From: Betaproteobacteria bacterium | Lineage (GTDB): Bacteria; Pseudomonadota; Gammaproteobacteria; Burkholderiales; Rhodocyclaceae | Length of the DNA: 45,216 nucleotides | NCBI GenBank assembly: GCA_016234745.1 | Contig: JACRAR010000010.1 | Location: forward strand, 1 to 45,216 | Direction: 5' to 3' | Shown: positions 24,550 through 31,713 of the stretch, one piece after another | Position numbering within the stretch: position 1 is the stretch's first letter | How the letters are laid out: each line of letters starts with the position of its first letter | Translations under genes and position numbers: made by a program | Notes under the pieces: model-generated | Seen by the model: only the letters and a program-made list of their open reading frames with translations | Told to the model about the DNA's origin: nothing | Database searches by the model: none

Positions 24550-26585
24550 CCGCGCACCAGGAAGAGCAGCACGATCAGCGTGAGGAAGCTGTAGAGCAGA
24601 TAGATCGCAATGCGGCCGCGCTGCAGGAAGGCCACCAGACGCGCGCCGAACTCGGCACAGCGCGCCACCGGCAGGTAGAGCCAGTACCAGAAGTGATCCT
24701 CGACCACCACGCGATAGAACGGCGCCCGGTCAAATGAAGTCGGCAGCTCCCGCTTGAGCCGGTAGAACGGTTCGAACACCTGGCGCAGAGGCTGGCTGAA
24801 ACCTTCCGCCGTGTCCTGCATGCGCGCCGTCTGCAGCGCAAAGCCGCAATCCCAGGCTGCGCTGCGGCGCACGCGGCCGTGCCAGAAGCGCCGCACAATG
24901 GCGAAAGTGGCGACCACCACGGCGCTGATCATCAGCAGCAACACCAGTGGCTCGTAGCTGGCGCGATCGGCGCTGATCGGCGCCAGCAGCAGCCAGTCGC
25001 CGCTGTGCGCCGCGTCGCCCGGCGTGGTGTAGTCGCCGGCGCCGAGCAAGGCGCGGACGACAAAATCGAGTCGTTCGATGACGGTCACCGGCAGCACGCC
25101 GAGCAGCACGCACAGCGCTGCCAGCCAGGACAGTCCGATGCGCTCCAGCCATCCCGCGTCGTGCGCCTGTTGCGAGATGGTGTCTTCGCGCGGCTGACCG
25201 AGGAAGACGATGGCGAAGAACTTCACCATGACATAGCCCGCCAGCGCCGCGGTCAGCGCGACCGCGGCGGCCGCCACCGGAATCAGCATGTTGATGTAGC
25301 TGTGCGGCAGGCCGGGCGAGAACAGGAAGGCCTGCAGCAGCAGCCATTCCGAGACAAAACCGTTCAGGGGCGGCAGGCCGGCGCTGGCGATCACCCCGAG
25401 CAGGGCCAGCCAGGCGACCCAGGGCATGGGATGGATCAGGCCGCCCAGCTTGCCCAGGCTGCGCTCCCGGGTGGCGTGCAGCACCGAGCCGGTGCACAGG
25501 AACAGCAGGCTTTTGAAGGCGGCATGATTGAGGCAGTGATAGAGCACCGCGGTGAGCGCCAGCGCCGTCAGCGTGATCATGCCGAAAGACTGGAAGGTCA
25601 GCGCCAGGCCAATCCCGACGAACAGCAGGCCGATGTTCTCGATCGACGAATAGGCGAGCAGCCGCTTCATGTCGCTTTGCACGGCGCTGAAGATGGCGCC
25701 GAACAGGGCGCTGAGCAGACCCAAAGCCAGCACGGCCACCCCCCACCACCACAGCGGCTGATGCAGCAGGTCGAAGGAGACGCGCAGGACGCCGTAGATG
25801 GCGGTTTTGAGCATCACCCCGCTCATCATCGCCGACACCGGCGAAGGCGCGGCAGGATGGGCTTCGGGCAGCCAGACATGCAGCGGCAGCAGGCCGGCCT
25901 TGGCGCCGAAGCCGAACAGGGCCAGGCCGAAAGCCGCGCTGCCCCAGAAGGCATCGTGGCCGGTGGCGCGCATGTGGGCGAAGGTATAGTCGGCCACGCC
26001 GTTGGTTGCGCCCATCCCGGCGCTGCTTTGCAGCACGCCGAAGCAGAGCAGGATGCTGATCGCCCCGACATGGGCGATCAGCAGATAGAGATAGCCGGCA
26101 TGGCGAATTTCCGGCTTGCGGTGGTCTGACGTGACCAGGAAGAAGGATGACAGCGCCATCGACTCCCAGGCCACCATGAAGGCATAGGCGTCGTCAGCCA
26201 GCAGCACCAGCGCCATGCTGGCGAGAAAGATATGGTATTCGAGACTCTGCAGTCCTGGCGCGGTGCCCTCGCCTTTGCGCAAATAGCCCGAGGCAAAGAT
26301 CGAGATGCCGGCAGCGGTGCCGCCGAGCAGCACCAGGAACATGGCCGACAGCGCATCCAGGCGCAGATGGAAGGGCAGGTCGGGCAGTCCCAGCGGCAGT
26401 ACCAGCGCTTCGGGCTTGTTGTCGATCGCCATCAAAGCCACGCCAGCCAGGGCCAGACCAACCAGCACACCAAGCGGATAGAGCGTTTTGCCGACCCAGG
26501 CCAGATTGCGCTGCGCGATCAGGCCCGCCAGGCCGATCAGCAGCCAGGCTGTGATCAGTAGCAAGAGCCAGTCGATTGAGTGCAT
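24546..26585 (-). CDS. hyfB: HyfB-like proton-translocating membrane subunit (NuoL-like)
   Basis: A 679-residue membrane protein with about 14-16 helices. Channel residues of the antiporter family are present: Glu in VAWESMALSSFF, Lys in GFGAKAGLLPLHVWLPEAH, and the lysine of NHAAFKSLLFL. The C-terminal extension (AAWDCGFALQTARMQDTAEGFSQPLR) is typical of hydrogenase-4 component B rather than NuoL. It starts 13 bases after metG, which makes metG the likely first gene of the run, unless a promoter lies inside metG. Confidence 0.9.
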   Translation of the reverse strand: MHSIDWLLLLITAWLLIGLAGLIAQRNLAWVGKTLYPLGVLVGLALAGVALMAIDNKPEALVLPLGLPDLPFHLRLDALSAMFLVLLGGTAAGISIFASGYLRKGEGTAPGLQSLEYHIFLASMALVLLADDAYAFMVAWESMALSSFFLVTSDHRKPEIRHAGYLYLLIAHVGAISILLCFGVLQSSAGMGATNGVADYTFAHMRATGHDAFWGSAAFGLALFGFGAKAGLLPLHVWLPEAHPAAPSPVSAMMSGVMLKTAIYGVLRVSFDLLHQPLWWWGVAVLALGLLSALFGAIFSAVQSDMKRLLAYSSIENIGLLFVGIGLALTFQSFGMITLTALALTAVLYHCLNHAAFKSLLFLCTGSVLHATRERSLGKLGGLIHPMPWVAWLALLGVIASAGLPPLNGFVSEWLLLQAFLFSPGLPHSYINMLIPVAAAAVALTAALAGYVMVKFFAIVFLGQPREDTISQQAHDAGWLERIGLSWLAALCVLLGVLPVTVIERLDFVVRALLGAGDYTTPGDAAHSGDWLLLAPISADRASYEPLVLLLMISAVVVATFAIVRRFWHGRVRRSAAWDCGFALQTARMQDTAEGFSQPLRQVFEPFYRLKRELPTSFDRAPFYRVVVEDHFWYWLYLPVARCAEFGARLVAFLQRGRIAIYLLYSFLTLIVLLFLVRG

Positions 26586-26598
26586 GGTGGGCGGCGGC

Positions 26599-28722
26599 TT
26601 ACTTCACGCGCATGCCGGGTTGCGCGCCGCTGTCAGGCGCGAGCAGAAAGATTCCCGAACCGCCATCGGGGCTGGACGCAGCCAGCACCATGCCTTCGGA
26701 CAGGCCGAACTTCATCTTGCGCGGGGTGAGGTTGGCCACCATCACGGTGAGTCGGCCAGCAAGCGTGGCGGGATCGTAAGCGGACTTGATGCCGGCAAAC
26801 ACCGTACGCGTCTCCGAGCCGAGATCAAGCGTGAGCTTCAGGAGTTTTTCCGCGCCCTCGACGTGTTCGGCCTTGACAATGCGTGCCACGCGCAAATCGA
26901 TTTTGCTGAAATCGTCGATGCCGATGAAGGGTTCCCATTCGCTCGGTTGCTGCTGCTTGTCCTCGCTGCTTTGCTGGTGCTGGGCGTGACGCTGCGGTGA
27001 GGGCGCGGCCGGTTCGAGAGAGACCCGGTTGGCCTCGATGAGCGCCGTCACTTGCTGCGCTTCGATGCGCTGCATGAGGTGCTGGTACTCCTTGACCGCA
27101 TGTCCCGCGGGCAGAGGGGAACAGCTGTCGGTCCAGCGCAAGCCGGGCAGATTGAGGAACAGCGCCGCTGATTCGGCGAGTCGGGGCAGCACCGGCGCCA
27201 GCATCGCCGTGAGCCATTTGAACAGGCTCAGGGCGAGCGAGCAGACCGCGTGCAATTCGGCTTGTTTGCCTTCCTGCTTGGCCAGCTCCCAGGGCTTGTG
27301 GTCGTTCACATACTTGTTGGCCTGGTCGGCGAAGGCCATGATTTCGCGCAACGCCCTGGAGAAATCGCGTTCCTCGTAGGCTTGCGCGACCCGCTCCTGG
27401 CACTCCTTGATGCTGGCCTGGAACAGCGCGAAGTCGGTGGCGGCCGGAGCATCCTTGACGGAGAGATCGGCCATCTTGCCGCCGCAGCGCTTGGCTATGA
27501 AGCCGGCGCAGCGGCTGGCGATGTTGATGTACTTGCCGACCAGGTCGGAATTCACGCGGGCGACGAAGTCGTCGAGATTGAGGTCGATGTCCTCGAGCGT
27601 GCCGTTGAGCTTGGCGGCAAAGTAATAGCGCAGCCATTCGGGATTGAGCCCCTGCTCCAGATACGAATGCGCAGTGATGAAAGTGCCGCGCGACTTCGAC
27701 ATCTTGAGCCCGCCGACGGTGAGGAAGCCGTGCGCGAAAATCCGCGTCGGCGTGCGGTAGCCGGCATGCTCCAGCTCGGCCGGCCAGAACAGCGCGTGGA
27801 AGTAGAGGATGTCCTTGCCGATGAAATGGTAGAGCTCGGCGTCCGAGTCCGGTTTCCAGAAAGCGCCGAAGTCGATGTCGCGCTTGTCGCAGAAATTCTT
27901 GAAGGAACCCATGTAGCCGATCGGCGCATCGAGCCAGACATAATAGAACTTGCCCGGCGCATCGGGAATCTCGAAGCCGAAGTAGGGCGCATCGCGCGAG
28001 ATGTCCCAGTCGGTCAGCTTGTTCTCGCCCGGCACCCCGAGCCATTCCTGCATCTTGTTGGCGGCTTCGTTCTGCAGCACCGTGCCGTGTTTGCCCTCTC
28101 TCTGGGTGTATTCGCGCAGGAAAGCCTGGCAGCGCGGATCGGAGAGCTTGAAGAACCAATGCTCGGAGGCCTTGAGCACGGGCGTTGCGCCCGAGACGGC
28201 GGAGCGGGGATTCTTGAGCTCGGTCGGCGCGTAGGCGGCGCCGCAGGCTTCGCAGGAGTCGCCGTACTGGTCCGCTGCGCCGCATTTCGGGCATTCGCCC
28301 TTGATATAACGGTCGGGCAGGAACATCTGCTTGACCGGGTCGTAGAACTGCTCGATGCTGCGCGGGTAGATGAGGCCGGTGGCCTTGAGCTTGGTGTAGA
28401 TGTCGTCGGCGAAGAAACGCGTCTCGGCCGAATGGGTGGTGTAGAAATTGTCGAAGGCGACATGGAAGCCGGCGAAGTCGCGGCTGTGCTCGACGTGCTC
28501 GCGGGCGATCAGTTGCTCCGGGGTGATGCCTTCCTTTTCGGCGCGCAGCATGATCGGCGTGCCGTGGGTGTCGTCGGCGCAGACGTAATGGCATTCATGC
28601 CCGCGCATTTTCTGGAAGCGCACCCAGATGTCGGTCTGGATGTATTCGACCAGATGACCCAGATGGATCGGGCCATTCGCGTAGGGCAGGGCAGAAGTGA
28701 CAAGAATGCGGCGGCCGCTCAT
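26599..28722 (-). CDS. metG: Methionyl-tRNA synthetase
   Basis: A 707-residue class I synthetase. It has the HIGH-like HLGH motif (20-23), the zinc knuckle with Cys144, Cys147, Cys157 and Cys160 (CPKC...CEAC), and the KMSKS loop (340-344). After a Gln-rich linker (about 575-595), residues 603-707 form the C-terminal tRNA-binding (EMAP-II/Trbp111-like) domain beginning [15 protein letters not shown]. The start [17 protein letters not shown] is standard. The hyf genes follow directly on the same strand. Confidence 0.97.
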   Translation of the reverse strand: MSGRRILVTSALPYANGPIHLGHLVEYIQTDIWVRFQKMRGHECHYVCADDTHGTPIMLRAEKEGITPEQLIAREHVEHSRDFAGFHVAFDNFYTTHSAETRFFADDIYTKLKATGLIYPRSIEQFYDPVKQMFLPDRYIKGECPKCGAADQYGDSCEACGAAYAPTELKNPRSAVSGATPVLKASEHWFFKLSDPRCQAFLREYTQREGKHGTVLQNEAANKMQEWLGVPGENKLTDWDISRDAPYFGFEIPDAPGKFYYVWLDAPIGYMGSFKNFCDKRDIDFGAFWKPDSDAELYHFIGKDILYFHALFWPAELEHAGYRTPTRIFAHGFLTVGGLKMSKSRGTFITAHSYLEQGLNPEWLRYYFAAKLNGTLEDIDLNLDDFVARVNSDLVGKYINIASRCAGFIAKRCGGKMADLSVKDAPAATDFALFQASIKECQERVAQAYEERDFSRALREIMAFADQANKYVNDHKPWELAKQEGKQAELHAVCSLALSLFKWLTAMLAPVLPRLAESAALFLNLPGLRWTDSCSPLPAGHAVKEYQHLMQRIEAQQVTALIEANRVSLEPAAPSPQRHAQHQQSSEDKQQQPSEWEPFIGIDDFSKIDLRVARIVKAEHVEGAEKLLKLTLDLGSETRTVFAGIKSAYDPATLAGRLTVMVANLTPRKMKFGLSEGMVLAASSPDGGSGIFLLAPDSGAQPGMRVK

Positions 28723-28795
28723 GATGGGGTCCAGAAGCTTCGTAGCACTGCATTTTACCTGAGCGACGGGTGCAGCTGGGTGGCGTCAACGCCGT

Positions 28796-28814
28796 ACCGC
28801 CTCTAAACGGCGGT
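28796..28814. terminator. Weak hairpin between metG and hicA
   Basis: Six-base arms ACCGCC / GGCGGT around a seven-base loop, 18 bases past the hicA stop on the minus strand. No T tract follows on that strand, so termination is uncertain. Confidence 0.35.
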
Positions 28815-28831
28815 TTGGTAGATCGGTAGTG

Positions 28832-29026
28832 TTAGAACTTTTTTGGTTCCGGCACGCCAAGGTCACGGCAAATCTTGACGGCCAGGTGGTTGCTGATTTC
28901 GTTGTGCCTTGGAACTGCACTTCGTCTGTTTGTACTTGTGTGCCGCCACCAGGAATGACTTCCTCCTTCGCGGAGCAACAAGCAATTGTGTGCCATGAGG
29001 TGTGCGAGTAAATCGCGCCGTTTCAT
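28832..29026 (-). CDS. hicA: HicA-type mRNA interferase toxin
   Basis: A 64-residue protein matching HicA/YcfA toxins: MKRRDLLAHLMAHN, then REGGSHSWWRH with the catalytic His24 in the GGSH segment, then RHNEISNHLAVKICRDLGVP. HicA is a small dsRNA-binding-fold RNase that cleaves mRNA when not bound by HicB. It overlaps the hicB stop by four bases. Base composition is clearly more AT-rich than in the neighbouring metG gene, which suggests acquisition by transfer along with the CRISPR region. Confidence 0.88.
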   Translation of the reverse strand: MKRRDLLAHLMAHNCLLLREGGSHSWWRHTSTNRRSAVPRHNEISNHLAVKICRDLGVPEPKKF

Positions 29027-29235
29027 ACGGCTATAAGCAGCTCTTCAAATTTCTTGCCAGCGGCATCAAGAGCATCTGCCCGATTTAGCGCTATGGCTTC
29101 AATCAAGGTCTCGCGCAGTGACTGCAGTAAAGACTCTCGTGATGATTCCTGACAATTTACGCCAGGGACTTCCTCTATCCAACCAATCCACCAATTGGCA
29201 TCTTGCTTAATCACGGCCGTGTAGGTTTGGTTCAT
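29023..29235 (-). CDS. hicB: HicB-type antitoxin, short form
   Basis: A 70-residue antitoxin of the HicB fold (YTAVIKQDANWWIGWIEEVPGVNCQ, then SLRETLIEAIALNR). It would bind and neutralise HicA. The usual C-terminal DNA-binding domain of longer HicB proteins is missing, so autoregulation would need another mechanism. It is the first gene of the pair and has GGAGAA upstream of its ATG. The unit sits between metG and the CRISPR array. Confidence 0.87.
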   Translation of the reverse strand: MNQTYTAVIKQDANWWIGWIEEVPGVNCQESSRESLLQSLRETLIEAIALNRADALDAAGKKFEELLIAV

Positions 29236-29399
29236 ACCTGATTCTCCTTGGTTCGCATCATAGCGAATTGGATAGTCATTGGGGAGAGTCCGTCTTGAGT
29301 TGTCTTGACGAATTTACGGAATCATGAAGCAACCGCACAAAGTTTGGCACAAGGTGCAAGCGGCAACACGCCATCTTCTTGCTGACCTCGCGAAGTGAG
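29236..29399. other. Gene-free region between hicB and the array
   Basis: It should contain the leftward hicBA promoter and, if the array has a leader on this side, the leader. A TTGACG at 29305-29310 could be a rightward -35, but no convincing -10 follows at 16-18 bases. No other structure was found. Confidence 0.35.
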
Positions 29400-29444
29400 A
29401 ACGTTTGGGTTGTCGCCCCCGCAGGGGGTGGCGACTCAAACGTT
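29400..29444. repeat. Long hairpin flush with the first CRISPR repeat
   Basis: Outer arms AACGTTTG (29400-29407) and CAAACGTT (29437-29444) are perfect. Inside them GTCGCC (29412-29417) pairs with GGCGAC (29430-29435), closed by CCC/GGG around a short loop. The last three bases (GTT) belong to the first CRISPR repeat. There is no T tract, so it is not an obvious terminator. Confidence 0.75.
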
Positions 29445-30415
29445 GTAGCTCCCTCTCTCACCCCGGAAGACTACAATCCGGCGACAAGGCGCGCATGGAC
29501 TGCATCGAGTTGTAGCTCCCTCTCTCACCCCGGAAGACTACAATCTGACTTCAACGCAGGCAGGCGCAATTACAGGTTGTAGCTCCCTCTCTCACCCCGG
29601 AAGACTACAATCTGACCACCGCACAGGTGCGCGCGCTGCTGAGTTGTAGCTCCCTCTCTCACCCCGGAAGACTACAATCATTCACGCCGTCTTGGCTCGT
29701 TCTCATCTGGTTGTAGCTCCCTCTCTCACCCCGGAAGACTACAATCGCATTGCTGGTCAGGAAAGTTGCCAAGACGGTTGTAGCTCCCTCTCTCACCCCG
29801 GAAGACTACAATCTTTTCATATTCCTCTACCCAATCCACCAAGGTTGTAGCTCCCTCTCTCACCCCGGAAGACTACAATCTCGTTGCCATGGATCTGGCA
29901 AGCTTCTCGAGTTGTAGCTCCCTCTCTCACCCTGGAAGACTACAATCGTGCTGAACGAAGTGATCGAGGATCTGCGCGTTGTAGCTCCCTCTCTCACCCC
30001 GGAAGACTACAATCATGACGCGAATCCTTGCTATGTCTGGATGGTTGTAGCTCCCTCTCTCACCCCGGAAGACTACAATCATACCACGCGATGAACGCCG
30101 CCCCACCCAGGTTGTAGCTCCCTCTCTCACCCCGGAAGACTACAATCTAAATACAGGAGAAATAGCATGGCAATGAAGTTGTAGCTCCCTCTCTCACCCC
30201 GGAAGACTACAATCAGGTTTCCCTAGCGAGGTTACGTTTCTTTGGTTGTAGCTCCCTCTCTCACCCCGGAAGACTACAATCAACTCCACGTTCGGCGTCT
30301 CAGAGTCCCGCGTTGTAGCTCCCTCTCTCACCCCGGAAGACTACAATCGCGGGCGCTGCGCGGATTGCAAGATCACTAGTTGTAGCTCCCTCTCTCACCC
30401 CGGAAGACTACAATC
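29442..30415 (+). CRISPR. Type II-C CRISPR array, 15 repeats and 14 spacers
   Basis: The 37-base repeat begins GTTGTAGCTCCC and ends GGAAGACTACAATC. Repeats start at 29442, 29509, 29576, 29643, 29710, 29777, 29844, 29911, 29978, 30044, 30111, 30178, 30245, 30312 and 30379. Spacers are 30 bases, except the ninth (30015-30043), which is 29. All repeats are identical except the eighth, which has T for C at 29933. The repeat resembles the Neisseria meningitidis type II-C repeat at both ends. The anti-repeat in the tracrRNA at 35074 shows that the crRNA is read on the plus strand, and a strong terminator hairpin follows the last repeat. cas2-cas1-cas9 lie to the right on the opposite strand. Confidence 0.99.
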
Positions 30416-30426
30416 TGACCGTCCTT

Positions 30427-30472
30427 AAATCCCCGTCCAGTCAAGCTGGGCGGGGATTTCTCTTCGGTTTTT
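30427..30472 (+). terminator. Terminator of the CRISPR array transcript
   Basis: A fourteen-pair stem: AAATCCCCG (30427-30435) with CGGGGATTT (30451-30459), one T-G pair, and CCAG/CTGG around loop TCAAG. A T5 run lies at 30468-30472, eight bases after the stem. It begins 11 bases after the last repeat and supports rightward transcription of the array. It may also end the leftward cas2 transcript, but no T tract follows in that direction. Confidence 0.7.
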
Positions 30473-30477
30473 CCGGT

Positions 30478-30810
30478 TCAAAATAGCAGCATTTGGGCGG
30501 CGCCGACCTTTTTTTCCTGAAAAAGTGGCATGCCCACCAGCAGGCGCATGCCTGCGTACTGCTTCTCCGTGACGGTCATGCTGCGTACCGAACCTTCCGG
30601 CGGCAAGTTGTCAGCCAAGCGTCTCAGGTGCTTCATTTCGGCATCGTTGCCATTGAGGATGCGGCCATATACCGACCACTGGATCATGTCGTATCCGTCG
30701 TTGAGGAGAAACCGTCTGAACTGCACATAGGCCCGTTTTTCAGTCTTGGTCACCATGGGCAGATCGAAGAAGACAAGCAAGCGCATATATCGCCGCGTCT
30801 CGACGCCCAC
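30478..30810 (-). CDS. cas2: CRISPR-associated protein Cas2
   Basis: A 110-residue small protein with the ferredoxin-like Cas2 fold: RLLVFFDLPMVTKTEKRAYVQFRRFLLNDGYDMIQWSVYGR, where the Asp after the first strand is the conserved acidic residue. With Cas1 it forms the spacer integrase. The start is GTG three bases after the cas1 stop; the ribosome binding site is weak, and an ATG eight codons further in (MRLLVFFDLP) is an alternative. It is the last gene of the cas9-cas1-cas2 operon. Confidence 0.95.
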   Translation of the reverse strand: MGVETRRYMRLLVFFDLPMVTKTEKRAYVQFRRFLLNDGYDMIQWSVYGRILNGNDAEMKHLRRLADNLPPEGSVRSMTVTEKQYAGMRLLVGMPLFQEKKVGAAQMLLF

Positions 30811-30813
30811 GCT

Positions 30814-31713
30814 TCAACACTCTAGCCGGTGCGGCTGCAAGCCGACGAGCGTGGGAAGTTGAAGTTCGGCGTCTTCCTCGTATACGCGCACCATGCTTTC
30901 CACAGCGTATTCGATGGCCGAGAGGGCCGACATCCTGCCCTGTGGCATGGCGACATCGACGTTGAGCAAGGCTACCAATGCCGATTTGTCGGCTGGCAAG
31001 AGGCCACCCTCCGTGGTCGCCGGATGCTTGGCGACGTGTAGGTCAATGAGGGGGCGAAAAGGCTCGATCAGGTCATCGGCCAAGTTGAAGGCGTTCTGTT
31101 CGCTGTCGTGGAACAGGCCTATGGTCGGATGGAACCCATGGGCGACAAGACCTCGGGCAATGGCACCTCGCAACACCGCGTAACCGTAGTCCAGTGCCGC
31201 ATTGGTCCAGCGCTCCTCTGCTCGATGGAAACCCTGGCCAAACAGTTGGGTGAAGTAGAAGGCGGCGGCTTGTCCTTCCAGGTTGTCGCCGTCGCCGGAG
31301 CGGACGCGGCGCGCATAAGATTCCATACGATCCACACCGTTCTTGCCGCAAAGCCTGAGACAGGCAGCTTGGTTTTCGATCTTGCGCCGGACAATACCTG
31401 CCCACGCCTGCTTTGCCAGCGGTCGGGCAATGTCGAGTTGTCTCCGCATCATGCGTGTGGTGCGCGAGTGGGAGAGGAAGGGTAGGAACACGCCGGCGGG
31501 CTGGTGATTGCTGCCTGTGGCGTATAGGCCGATGCCGTATTCGGCGCAAGCGGAGAGCACCGGATGGGTGAGGGTGATTTCCCGATGGTTGAGGACGATT
31601 ACTGCGATGTCCTCGAAGGGAACAAGTGCCGTCTGCTCCTGTTCGATGGCCAGTGAATAATGCTCCCGCCGTAGCTTGGCGGGGCGGGAGATCATCACGC
31701 TACGCCAGACCAC
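30814..31713 (-). CDS. cas1: CRISPR-associated integrase Cas1
   Basis: A 299-residue integrase of the type II subfamily. The start is set at GTG 31711-31713 (MVWRSVMISRPAKLRREH), six bases after GGAGG and matching the M-x-WRS opening of the Neisseria Cas1; a longer frame back to 31749 is an artefact of overlap with cas9. Conserved metal ligands are the Glu in LEGQAAAFYF, His in LFHDSEQNAFNLADD and the acidic residues just after it. The gene overlaps the cas9 end by 14 bases. No cas4 or csn2 is present, as expected for II-C. Confidence 0.96.
   Translation of the reverse strand: MVWRSVMISRPAKLRREHYSLAIEQEQTALVPFEDIAVIVLNHREITLTHPVLSACAEYGIGLYATGSNHQPAGVFLPFLSHSRTTRMMRRQLDIARPLAKQAWAGIVRRKIENQAACLRLCGKNGVDRMESYARRVRSGDGDNLEGQAAAFYFTQLFGQGFHRAEERWTNAALDYGYAVLRGAIARGLVAHGFHPTIGLFHDSEQNAFNLADDLIEPFRPLIDLHVAKHPATTEGGLLPADKSALVALLNVDVAMPQGRMSALSAIEYAVESMVRVYEEDAELQLPTLVGLQPHRLEC

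Noticed and set aside
19388-26585. Annotation as formate hydrogenlyase or hydrogenase-4
   Set aside because: All four NiFe cysteines are missing and no ferredoxin subunit or maturation gene is present, so hydrogen production is not supported. Hyf names are used only for homology.
29927-30130. Open frame inside the CRISPR array with repeated VFRGERGSYN peptides
   Set aside because: The peptide repeats are just the CRISPR repeat translated; it is not a gene.
29546-30424. TGAC at the start of spacers 2 and 3 and of the sequence after the last repeat
   Set aside because: It is only four to five bases and is not shared by other spacers, so it is probably chance.
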